Positions 7,820 to 15,770 of a DNA stretch of 64,000 nucleotides are shown here, piece after piece. Source of the DNA: Affinundibacterium baiyunense (GTDB lineage Bacteria; Pseudomonadota; Gammaproteobacteria; Burkholderiales; Burkholderiaceae_D); contig NZ_JAGSPM010000012.1 in NCBI RefSeq assembly GCF_018139645.1, positions 1 through 64,000 of the forward strand. Direction: 5' to 3'. The position numbers and the translations under genes were made by a program. Position 1 is the stretch's first letter, and each line of letters begins with the position of its first letter. A model generated the notes under the pieces. That model did no database searches, was not told the DNA's origin, and was given only the letters and a program-made list of their open reading frames with translations.

Positions 7820-9115
7820 ATGACAACAAAATACATGAGTGGTTTCGCCAATGAATTTGCGACCGAAGCTTTAGCTGGTGCCTTGCCAGCAAATCAAAAT
7901 TCACCACAAAAATGTGCTTACGGTTTATATGCGGAACAGATTTCTGGCACCGCATTTACTGCACCACGTCATTCAAATCGTCGTTCTTGGACTTATCGCA
8001 TTCGTCCCGCCGCAATGCATCAACCATTCGTGCAAATTGATAACGGCAATATGACCAATGATTTTGCGCAGGTGCCAAGTACGCCAAATCAATTGCGTTG
8101 GGATCCGCAACCGATGCCAACTATAGCGACCGACTTTATCGAGGGCTGGTTGACGATGGCAGGCAATGGTTCAGCGGATGCGCAAACTGGCTGCGCGATT
8201 CATTTATATGCAGCCAATCGCGATATGACAGATAAGTTTTTTTACGATGCCGACGCAGAACTATTAATCATTCCACAGCAAGGCCGTTTACATATCAAAA
8301 CCGAGATGGGCTTGATCGATATTGAGCCACAAGAGATCGCAGTAATTCCTCGCGGTGTGCGTTTTCAAGTAAGGCTGCCGGATGGTGAAGCGCGCGGCTA
8401 TGTGTGTGAGAATTTTGGTGTCATGTTAAAGTTGCCGGATTTGGGAGTGATTGGTTCGAATGGTTTAGCCAATCCACGTGATTTTTTAACGCCGACAGCG
8501 TGGTATGAAGATCGCGAAGGCGATTTCAAATTGGTCGCCAAATTTAGTGGCAATCTGTGGCAAGCGGCGATTGGGCATTCACCACTTGATGTGGTTGCTT
8601 GGCACGGCAATATGGCGCCTTATAAATACGATTTGCGCCACTTCAACACCATCGGTTCGATCAGCTACGATCATCCAGATCCATCGATCTTCTTGGTTTT
8701 GCAATCCCCAAGCAATACGCCTGGTGTTGATACGATTGATTTTGTGATTTTCCCGCCACGTTGGTTAGCTGCGGAAAACACCTTCCGCCCACCTTGGTTC
8801 CACCGCAATATCGCGAGCGAATTTATGGGCTTAATTCATGGCCAATATGATGCAAAATCGGGCGGTTTCCGTCCAGGTGGCGCTAGCTTACATAACTGCA
8901 TGAGCGGTCACGGCCCGGATGCTCCAACTTTTGAGAAAGCCAGCAATATTGACACTAGCACACCGCAGAAAGTCGATAACACCATGGCCTTCATGATAGA
9001 AACCTGTACCATCATCAAACCAACACGCGCGGCGATGAACTCACCACAATTGCAGCCAGATTATTTCCAGTGCTGGCAAGGGATTAAGAAAAATTTCAAT
9101 CCTAATCAAGCTTAA
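7820..9115 (+). CDS. hmgA: Homogentisate 1,2-dioxygenase
   Basis: The 431-residue enzyme opens the ring of homogentisate to maleylacetoacetate using Fe(II) and O2 in tyrosine and phenylalanine breakdown. The ATG at 7820 has GGA 7 bases upstream; an in-frame TTG at 7808 would add four residues and is less likely. The start ([23 protein letters not shown]) is the family N-terminus. Iron ligands are visible in '[18 protein letters not shown]' (His and Glu, near residues 328-334) and '[11 protein letters not shown]' (second His, near residue 360). Length matches the family. fahA follows 75 bases downstream on the same strand, so the two are probably co-transcribed. Confidence 0.97.
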   Translation: MTTKYMSGFANEFATEALAGALPANQNSPQKCAYGLYAEQISGTAFTAPRHSNRRSWTYRIRPAAMHQPFVQIDNGNMTNDFAQVPSTPNQLRWDPQPMPTIATDFIEGWLTMAGNGSADAQTGCAIHLYAANRDMTDKFFYDADAELLIIPQQGRLHIKTEMGLIDIEPQEIAVIPRGVRFQVRLPDGEARGYVCENFGVMLKLPDLGVIGSNGLANPRDFLTPTAWYEDREGDFKLVAKFSGNLWQAAIGHSPLDVVAWHGNMAPYKYDLRHFNTIGSISYDHPDPSIFLVLQSPSNTPGVDTIDFVIFPPRWLAAENTFRPPWFHRNIASEFMGLIHGQYDAKSGGFRPGGASLHNCMSGHGPDAPTFEKASNIDTSTPQKVDNTMAFMIETCTIIKPTRAAMNSPQLQPDYFQCWQGIKKNFNPNQA

Positions 9116-9190
9116 TATTCGAATATCAGAGTTTGAGTATAAGTGCAATCGCTAAACCCCGAATTCAAGTCTATAGAAGGTAGTTCAAGA

Positions 9191-10519
9191 ATGAGCGTAC
9201 AACTAAATGAAACACATAATCCAGCGCTACGTAGCTGGGTCACTTCCGCCAACGATGGCAACACCGACTTTCCGATTCAGAACTTGCCATTTGGCGTATT
9301 TCGCCGCGCTGCAAGCAATGAACAATTTCGTCTCGGTGTAGCAATTGGAGATCAAATTTTAGATCTCAGCATTGCCTTGCACGCTGGCGTTTTTGCAGAC
9401 ATTAGTAACGCCGCTTTAGCGCATGCGTTGACTGCAAGCAATCTGAATGCTTTGATGGATTTAGGGAATCAAACGTCTTCGCAAGTTCGTTTAGCCTTAT
9501 CTAAAGCCTTGCGTGAAAACGCGGCCGCACAAAAGCAATTGGTCGGTACGTTGGTGGCACAAGCAGATGCGGAATATGCTCTGCCAGCCCAAATTGGTGA
9601 CTACACCGATTTTTATACATCTGTGCATCACGCCACTTCCGTAGGCAAATTATTCCGTCCAGATAATCCTTTACTGCCTAACTACAAATGGGTTCCGATT
9701 GGTTACCATGGTCGTTCATCATCGATCGGTATCTCAGGACAACAATTCCGTCGTCCAATTGGGCAAACCATGCCACCAAATGCGACGACGCCCTCATTTG
9801 GCCCCGCAAAACGCTTGGATTACGAATGTGAAGTCGGTATCTTTATTGGTCAGGGTAATGCACTCGGCGAAGCGATAGATATCGAGCATGCAGAACAACA
9901 TGTATTTGGCATGTGTTTATTAAATGACTGGTCCGCGCGCGATGTGCAGGCATGGGAATATCAACCTTTAGGTCCCTTCTTAGCAAAGAACTTTGCTTCG
10001 ACGATTTCACCTTGGGTTGTCACACTTGAAGCCTTAGCACCTTATCGCAAAGCATGGACTCGTGATGCAGCGGACCCACAGCCTATGCCGTATTTAGATA
10101 GCGCTGATTTGCGCAATACTGGCGCATTTGATATTCAACTTGAAGTCTTACTGCAAACTGAAAAAATGCGTCGTGATGGCTTGCCTGCGCAACGCTTGTC
10201 GCTTTCCAACTTTAGTCATTCGTACTGGACAGTCTCGCAAATGGTGACGCACCACACAGTCAATGGCTGTAATCTGCGCGCAGGTGATTTCCTTGGCTCT
10301 GGCACACAATCAGGTCCCGCACCTGAAGAAGCCGGGTCCTTGTTAGAATTAACCGAGGGCGGCAAAAAGCCAATCGCTCTTAGCAACGGAGAGCAAAGAA
10401 TCTTCATAGAAGATGGCGACAGCGTTATTTTGCGTGGCTGGGCACAAAAAGAGGGAACGCCTCGAATTGGGTTTGGCGAAGTGGAAGGACGATTACTACC
10501 TGCACGTAATTTGAGCTGA
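9191..10519 (+). CDS. fahA: Fumarylacetoacetase
   Basis: The enzyme hydrolyses fumarylacetoacetate to fumarate and acetoacetate, the last step of tyrosine catabolism. I place the start at ATG 9191, where AGAAGG lies 10 bases upstream; an in-frame GTG at 9143 has no ribosome site. The product is 442 residues. Metal and catalytic residues appear in 'DYTDFYTSVHHATSVGK' (Asp, catalytic His), 'LDYECEVGIFIG' (two Glu), 'LLNDWSARDVQAWEY' (Asp) and 'GPFLAKNFAST' (Lys). The N-terminal beta-barrel domain is present. Maleylacetoacetate isomerase, which acts between HmgA and FahA, is not in this window. Confidence 0.97.
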   Translation: MSVQLNETHNPALRSWVTSANDGNTDFPIQNLPFGVFRRAASNEQFRLGVAIGDQILDLSIALHAGVFADISNAALAHALTASNLNALMDLGNQTSSQVRLALSKALRENAAAQKQLVGTLVAQADAEYALPAQIGDYTDFYTSVHHATSVGKLFRPDNPLLPNYKWVPIGYHGRSSSIGISGQQFRRPIGQTMPPNATTPSFGPAKRLDYECEVGIFIGQGNALGEAIDIEHAEQHVFGMCLLNDWSARDVQAWEYQPLGPFLAKNFASTISPWVVTLEALAPYRKAWTRDAADPQPMPYLDSADLRNTGAFDIQLEVLLQTEKMRRDGLPAQRLSLSNFSHSYWTVSQMVTHHTVNGCNLRAGDFLGSGTQSGPAPEEAGSLLELTEGGKKPIALSNGEQRIFIEDGDSVILRGWAQKEGTPRIGFGEVEGRLLPARNLS

Positions 10520-10546
10520 AAGAAGGTTTAGTAAACCTTAAAACAT

Positions 10547-10573
10547 GGCGCGCACATTTTGCGCGCCTTTTTT
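10547..10573 (+). terminator. Terminator of the hmgA-fahA operon
   Basis: GGCGCGCA (10547-10554) pairs with TGCGCGCC (10560-10567) around a 5-base loop and is followed by six T residues. It lies 28 bases after the fahA stop. Confidence 0.9.
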
Positions 10574-10755
10574 ATTTGGATGATTAAAGAGCACATTCAT
10601 TGCAATATCTTTCAACATGCTTCACATAAAACCACTACTTGCACCGATTACATAACATTTACAGCAATTATTTCTTCTCTTCGGAGCAAGAATTTGCTTA
10701 AATAGCTGCAGAATTTTACGAATATCCTATTTGCTATTATTAATACAGGAAAACC

Positions 10756-11541
10756 ATGGTGCGTTTACATAAACTATTTGCCATCATCTCGATTCTGGGT
10801 GCGACTTTGTTAACTGGATGTGCTTCAGTCAAAACGGCTAGCGTGAGCGAAGACGCAAAGGCAAAGACATTCACAACCAATCCTAATCAAGCCAAACTTT
10901 ACATCTATCGTAACGAATTCATGGGACAAGCCATTCGTATGACAGTTGAACTCAATGGCAAAGAAATCGGGAAAACCGGATCAAAAACTTATTTTGCAGT
11001 TGACGTCCCTCCTGGAAAACACACTATCGTTTCAAGAGCGGAAAATGATACTAGCCTCGATCTAATTACAGAGGCAGGAAAGAATTATTTTGTCTGGCAA
11101 GAAGTGAAAATGGGCATCTTATCAGCACGTTCGAAATTGCAATTAGTCGATCAAGAACAAGGTCAAGCTGGCGTGCGAGAATCAAAGCTGTTAGAAATTA
11201 GCTCGGAGGCACCCAAAAATGCATCACCTACACTTGCCACAGACCGCAATACTAGCGCTACAACCGCGAACACCAAACAGGCAAGCCCTACGTCATCAGC
11301 ACCGCAGCCCAGCTCTTCTGTCGATGAGGCAAACCTAAATATTCAAAAAGTTCCCTTTGAAATTGGCGTCTCATCCGCGACAGTAGAACGTATCGCCAAA
11401 CAAAATAGTTGCGAAACCGATTTGGGCGCAGGTTTACTTTACAAAAAAGGCCCAGTTGAAGTCTATCGCGTAAATTGCAAAGATGGTCGTGAAATCAAAG
11501 CGCGCTGTGAATTACGTCAATGCAGTCTATTCACACCTTAA
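10756..11541 (+). CDS. DUF2846-type lipoprotein
   Basis: The 261-residue protein has a lipoprotein signal with lipobox LLTGC (Cys at residue 22). Residues 40-130 match the DUF2846 beta domain ('KLYIYRNEFMGQAIRMTVEL', 'YFAVDVPPGKHTIVS', 'GKNYFVWQEVKMG'). A Ser/Thr/Ala/Pro linker (about 145-195) leads to a short C-terminal domain with four Cys (NSCET, VNCKDG, ARCELRQC) that could form two disulfides. AGGA lies 6 bases before the ATG. It is probably anchored in the outer membrane facing the periplasm. Molecular function is unknown; the Cys domain looks lineage-specific. Confidence 0.75.
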   Translation: MVRLHKLFAIISILGATLLTGCASVKTASVSEDAKAKTFTTNPNQAKLYIYRNEFMGQAIRMTVELNGKEIGKTGSKTYFAVDVPPGKHTIVSRAENDTSLDLITEAGKNYFVWQEVKMGILSARSKLQLVDQEQGQAGVRESKLLEISSEAPKNASPTLATDRNTSATTANTKQASPTSSAPQPSSSVDEANLNIQKVPFEIGVSSATVERIAKQNSCETDLGAGLLYKKGPVEVYRVNCKDGREIKARCELRQCSLFTP

Positions 11542-11583
11542 GCTGGAAAAAAATTTAGTTTTATAGCGTTGCAATCAAACCTC

Positions 11584-11613
11584 AAAAAGCGTGCATTCTA
11601 TGCACGCTTTTTT
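11584..11613 (+). terminator. Terminator of the DUF2846 lipoprotein gene
   Basis: AAAAAGCGTGCA (11584-11595) pairs with TGCACGCTTTTTT (11601-11613) with a 5-base loop. The A-rich left arm makes it usable from both sides; the plus-strand lipoprotein gene ends 43 bases upstream. Confidence 0.85.
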
Positions 11614-11763
11614 GTATCCATCATGATTGATGTCATCGTCGATAAAGTTGTTACCAGTTATACAGTATCAATTTATGCCGCCTGAACAATTATCTGCCTA
11701 TCAATTAATCTCCGTCACTAGGCGAGAGAATCCACATGATCAACTATGTCTGTGGAATTAGAT

Positions 11764-11791
11764 TTGTTCATTGTTCATTGTTCATTGTTCA
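11764..11791. repeat. Tandem heptamer repeat (TTGTTCA x4)
   Basis: Four exact copies of TTGTTCA follow one another in non-coding DNA between convergent genes. No gene overlaps it. Confidence 0.9.
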
Positions 11792-11885
11792 CAGCAAAGA
11801 TGTGCCAGCTGCAAAAATCAATGGCACATTAACCAAATTATATGGTAACGAAAAATCTAAGTAAGCTAGCCACACCGCGAATGAC

Positions 11886-14876
11886 TCAGCTTACTTGCGA
11901 CTGATCGTCAAAAATCAAGCGATGAATACGTGCGTTCACCAAATTTAATGGGGTACTCCAATCACCTACAACTTGCTGTCGATACAAGTTCGCAGTGGGA
12001 TACCATGGGCTGTCCGACCGATCTTGCAACCAGCGAAAATCCGCCTCGTATGGAAGCAATATACATAAAGGTTTGGCTAATGCTCCAGCTAAATGCGCGA
12101 CAGATGTGTCGACAGAGACTATCAAGTCGAGGCAATTGATCAACGCTGCTGTATCGATTAAATCTTGCAGTTCATCTTCCATGATAAAGATGCGCTTACC
12201 AAAGCTTTGCATCAAGCTTAAACCCACGCGATCAGCGTGCTTGATATCCTTTTGCAGAATGAAAAAATCTGCATCATTCTGCAAGACTTTGGCAAACATC
12301 GAAAACGGCAAACTACGTTGCGCATCATTATGGTGTCGTGACGACCCTGCCCACACAACACCAATTTTTTTCCTTGTCTGAAGTGGTGTTTGATATGCGC
12401 AAACTTTTTCGAGCCATCTAGTTTGCAATTCCTGCTCAATTCGCAAATAAGGAACTTCATGTGGAATATTATCCGTGCCAAGTTTTAAGGCCAGTGGCAG
12501 GCTTAATAATGGACATTGATAATCGTAGTCTTGTCGCGCTGTTCCATTCTCATAAACTGCAACAGGTAGGCATCGGAACAATGCGAGCAAGGCTTTGGGC
12601 ACCTCAAGCGACACTACCGCTTTTAAATCAAGTAAATTGCGTAGCAATCGACAAAACTGAATACTGTCGCCTAATCCTTGTTCTGCATAAACTAAAATTT
12701 TTTTACCAGCTAAGGATTCTTGCCCCAACCATAATGGCAGCCCCAAGTTTCTTCGAGAGCTGTCCCATTGCGCATTTTTCCAGCGCCATTCGTACAAACG
12801 CCATCCCTCGTCAAACCGACCTAAGCTAAGCAAACAGACGGACTTATTTAGACGTGGACTGACATAATCGGAATCCATCTGCATCGATACATCAAAAGCA
12901 GCAAGCGCTTCATCAAACCTGCGCAATTTCTGCAATACCACGCCCCAGTTATTGTAGAGCTTCGCACTCACTCTCTGTGCATCGAACTCTTGCCGAAAAA
13001 TCGCTTCGGCCTCGTGCCATCGTCCAGATGAGATCAATTGATTTGCATAATTCATGCGACTAAGCAAATTCTCTTTGCCGACGACAGCATGCGTCTGAAA
13101 TTGCGCGTTACAAGCACGCACAACTTTTTGTAGCACTGGAGACCAATCTCGTGCCTGTGTTTGACGGAATAATCGTACACAGTCATACCAAGGGCTATCG
13201 GAACGCTCTAGCAACCATCTAAAATCGGGAACATGCGGTAAAAGAATCCAAGTCGGCATTCCTAGCCCGGCAGCCAAATGTGCGACCGACGTATCCACGC
13301 TCACCACTAAATCCATGTGCATAATTAGCGCGGCAGTATCGCTGAAGTTCTGTAAATCTTTGGAATGACCTCTCATCGAGAGCATTGCCATTGTTGATAG
13401 ATCAGCCGACTTAATCTCTTTTTGTAATGAGTGAAATTCGACATCACAAGCTAACTCGGCGCTAAGAACCGAAGCCAATTCCGCAAGGCTCAGACTACGA
13501 TTTTTATCATTGCTATGCTTGTCTGATCCCGACCAAACGATACCGATGCGAGGTCGAAGTCTTGGCCCCAGAATTTGCGACCACTTGGCGCGGCTTTCAT
13601 CATCACAATACAAATAAGTGCCAAAATTAGGAATGTTGTTTAAATCGGTTTTCAACACGCATGGTGCTGTCAACAAGGGTAATTGATAATGAAATGCAGG
13701 TACCTGATCGCCGGCACTAATCACCTCAATCCGTTCGCACTCTGGCCAATGCGAAACACTAGTTTGCATCAAGCGAAAAAGCGGCTGATTAACGACTAAA
13801 TAGACTTTCTCAGCGGACTTCGCGAGCACACGAGCGTAACGACTAAATTGTATGGTATCGCCATAACCTTGCTCAGGATGCAGGATGATGGTTTTCCCAT
13901 TTAGCGATTCCGTGCCATCCCAGACAGGGTAGGCTGATAATTCCTTATGAATCGACATTGCAGTGTTATGCCAACGTGCTTCATACAGAGGCCAGCCCTC
14001 TGCGAATCTTCCCAACAGCAAACACAGCATCCCCTTATTCGCGGCGGCCACAAAATCATGTGGAGCTTGTATCAAAATCTCGTCATAAGCAGCAATAGCT
14101 TCATCGAAACGGTGCAAATTCTGGAGTGCATTCGCACGATTATTCGGCATGCCCACCAAATTGGGGTCCAGCTCTAGTGCGCGATCAAAACTAGTAAGCG
14201 CTTCATTATATTTTGCAAGAGATAGATAAGCGATTCCAAGATTACCGTGTGCTTTCGCATACGTATGCTGCAATTGAATCGCCTGCTGGTATGAAAAAAC
14301 TGCCTCTTGAGCACGATCTAAATCCAAGAGAATATTCCCTCGCAAGTTGTACGCGATCTCTGAGTCTGGTTTGATGCGTAACAAGTTTTCGATGTAAGTT
14401 AAAGCCTCGTCATGTTGTTTCAGCGCACGAAGGCTAGCCACCAATAATAAAGTCAATTCCAACGAGCCTGGCAGATGAACCAATGCGTGCCGCAATCCCA
14501 CGATGCGCTCTTCATGTCGCCCCATACTGGCAAGCAATGCAAATTTGTTTTTATAAGCGAGCTCATATTGTGGATTCACCGAGATCGCTAAATCAAATTG
14601 TGCTATGGCGCGATCAAATAGTTTCTGCTGTTTCAAACACAAACCGTAATTATGTAAGGCGAGTAGCTTGCTTGGTTGCAGCGCGAGCGCTTTCTCAAAA
14701 TACTGCGCGCTTTCATCTAATTTTCCAAGTTGTAAGTAGAGCGTAGCGAGAGAAACTAAAGCATCCACATGGTTGGGAGACGACTCAAGTAAGGCCAAGT
14801 AAGCGCTTAGCGCCTCTTGCAATTGGCCTGCTTGGTGTTGCTGGAGGATAGAGTTAAAGTCGCATGCGATATTCAT
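11886..14876 (-). CDS. TPR / glycosyltransferase-like protein with a tandem internal duplication
   Basis: The 996-residue cytoplasmic protein begins with about eight TPR repeats (residues 1-290; for example 'LGIAYLSLAKYNEALTSFDRALELDPN'-type units). A GT9/GT41-like glycosyltransferase fold follows (about 325-610), then two or three further TPRs (615-715) and a second copy of the same fold (720-996). The two copies share GK(T/K)I(I/L), EQG(Y/L)GD(T/S)IQF, VW(S/A)GS..H.ND..RSL, VSVDTSVAHLA and DFRWL..RSDSPWY. Such proteins are often O-glycosyltransferases for flagellin or surface proteins; donor and acceptor are unknown. No signal peptide or membrane span is seen. Confidence 0.75.
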   Translation of the reverse strand: MNIACDFNSILQQHQAGQLQEALSAYLALLESSPNHVDALVSLATLYLQLGKLDESAQYFEKALALQPSKLLALHNYGLCLKQQKLFDRAIAQFDLAISVNPQYELAYKNKFALLASMGRHEERIVGLRHALVHLPGSLELTLLLVASLRALKQHDEALTYIENLLRIKPDSEIAYNLRGNILLDLDRAQEAVFSYQQAIQLQHTYAKAHGNLGIAYLSLAKYNEALTSFDRALELDPNLVGMPNNRANALQNLHRFDEAIAAYDEILIQAPHDFVAAANKGMLCLLLGRFAEGWPLYEARWHNTAMSIHKELSAYPVWDGTESLNGKTIILHPEQGYGDTIQFSRYARVLAKSAEKVYLVVNQPLFRLMQTSVSHWPECERIEVISAGDQVPAFHYQLPLLTAPCVLKTDLNNIPNFGTYLYCDDESRAKWSQILGPRLRPRIGIVWSGSDKHSNDKNRSLSLAELASVLSAELACDVEFHSLQKEIKSADLSTMAMLSMRGHSKDLQNFSDTAALIMHMDLVVSVDTSVAHLAAGLGMPTWILLPHVPDFRWLLERSDSPWYDCVRLFRQTQARDWSPVLQKVVRACNAQFQTHAVVGKENLLSRMNYANQLISSGRWHEAEAIFRQEFDAQRVSAKLYNNWGVVLQKLRRFDEALAAFDVSMQMDSDYVSPRLNKSVCLLSLGRFDEGWRLYEWRWKNAQWDSSRRNLGLPLWLGQESLAGKKILVYAEQGLGDSIQFCRLLRNLLDLKAVVSLEVPKALLALFRCLPVAVYENGTARQDYDYQCPLLSLPLALKLGTDNIPHEVPYLRIEQELQTRWLEKVCAYQTPLQTRKKIGVVWAGSSRHHNDAQRSLPFSMFAKVLQNDADFFILQKDIKHADRVGLSLMQSFGKRIFIMEDELQDLIDTAALINCLDLIVSVDTSVAHLAGALAKPLCILLPYEADFRWLQDRSDSPWYPTANLYRQQVVGDWSTPLNLVNARIHRLIFDDQSQVS

Positions 14877-15027
14877 GTCACAGCCAAGTAATTGCTAACG
14901 AAAAGCGTGGGGATATGCTCAATCGGGCTAAAGCCCGGCAAGCTACAGAATTATACTTTCACCAGCTGTACGCTAGTAAGCGCATTCATCGTAATCGATT
15001 TAACGCTATCGTCTTAAACACATAAGC

Positions 15028-15327
15028 TCATCGCTCATTAGGTACGCCGGGATTCTCCACACGCACACACTCGACCGCCAGTGCACTTGCATTCAACAAG
15101 CAAGAACGACAAATCCAACGCCAGTCTGCTACTGCATCTGCGTAATCAAACCATCCTTGATCTTTAATTCGCGCCTGTTCACAAATATTGCACCAAGCCT
15201 GCTCCGGATATTCATCGTCAGCGGGATTGATATAAATATGATGACAAGGTTGATGACCTATATGTGCGCAACTCATTACGGCGGTTCTATCGCCATGCTG
15301 ATCACAGTGGATTATCTCGTTCGTCAT
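15028..15327 (-). CDS. Small Cys/His-rich protein of unknown function
   Basis: The 99-residue product has Cys-His pairs spaced like a metal site: HCDQHGD, SCAHIGHQPCHH, WCNICEQ and WICRSCLLN, plus a late VECV. The CxxC pairs and His suggest two zinc sites, and the order is reminiscent of a treble-clef or B-box layout, but I cannot name the family. Acidic residues and several Trp suggest a compact folded protein. It has no signal peptide. No close gene neighbour indicates its role; the next gene upstream on this strand is far away. Confidence 0.6.
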   Translation of the reverse strand: MTNEIIHCDQHGDRTAVMSCAHIGHQPCHHIYINPADDEYPEQAWCNICEQARIKDQGWFDYADAVADWRWICRSCLLNASALAVECVRVENPGVPNER

Positions 15328-15770
15328 AGTTCACTCTATAAGAAAAAAATCTTAGCCATTATCTTAGCCCTTACTAGTGACTAAGCAAAAAACCACAATG
15401 TAATTGCAATTAAAATAAATAAATATAAATCAATACACTTGCGATAAAAATAGAATAAAAATGATTATTCATTGGTGAATAGATGGAATTGGCATCGATT
15501 ATATCTAGCGCAGAGCAGCAAAGAAAATTTATCTAAAAATCATGTTATTTGTATATACAAATTCTCTTGTTTTCAATATATATAAGGTATATTGAATTTC
15601 ATTTTTTTCTGTTCTACTTCCCGTTCGCGCCATCGACAAACACAGCAAACCCTGTAATTTCGCAGCAATAAATGCGCTCTTGCTAGGTGCAAATGCAATG
15701 AAAAAGGCGTGACAGCACATTAGTCGCGAATTAGTCGTACATTTGTCGTAATTTAAACTGGGAGACCCAC
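15328..15770. other. Intergenic region, 443 bases
   Basis: This AT-rich gap lies between divergent genes. It must hold the promoters of the small Cys-rich gene (left side) and the metallopeptidase gene (right side). The visible structure is a set of three 11-base direct repeats at 15720-15752. No coding frame with family resemblance is present. Confidence 0.45.
15720..15752 (+). promoter_or_regulatory. Three 11-bp direct repeats before the metallopeptidase gene
   Basis: TTAGTCGCGAA, TTAGTCGTACA and TTTGTCGTAAT follow one another without gaps, sharing T(T/A)GTCG at exactly one helical-turn spacing. They end 18 bases before the ATG at 15771, over the likely promoter or leader. A repeated site in phase suggests cooperative binding of a regulator; which one is unknown. 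Confidence 0.4.

Larger units (their letters stand above)
11542..11885. other. Intergenic region, 344 bases
   Basis: It contains the terminator at 11584-11613 and a perfect four-copy tandem repeat of the heptamer TTGTTCA at 11764-11791. No open frame is convincing. The genes on each side converge, so no promoter is required here. Confidence 0.5.

Noticed and set aside
14924..14937. CGGGCT-AA-AGCCCG dyad upstream of the TPR/glycosyltransferase gene
   Set aside because: The stem has only six pairs and a two-base loop, too tight to fold, and shows no T tract or family resemblance.
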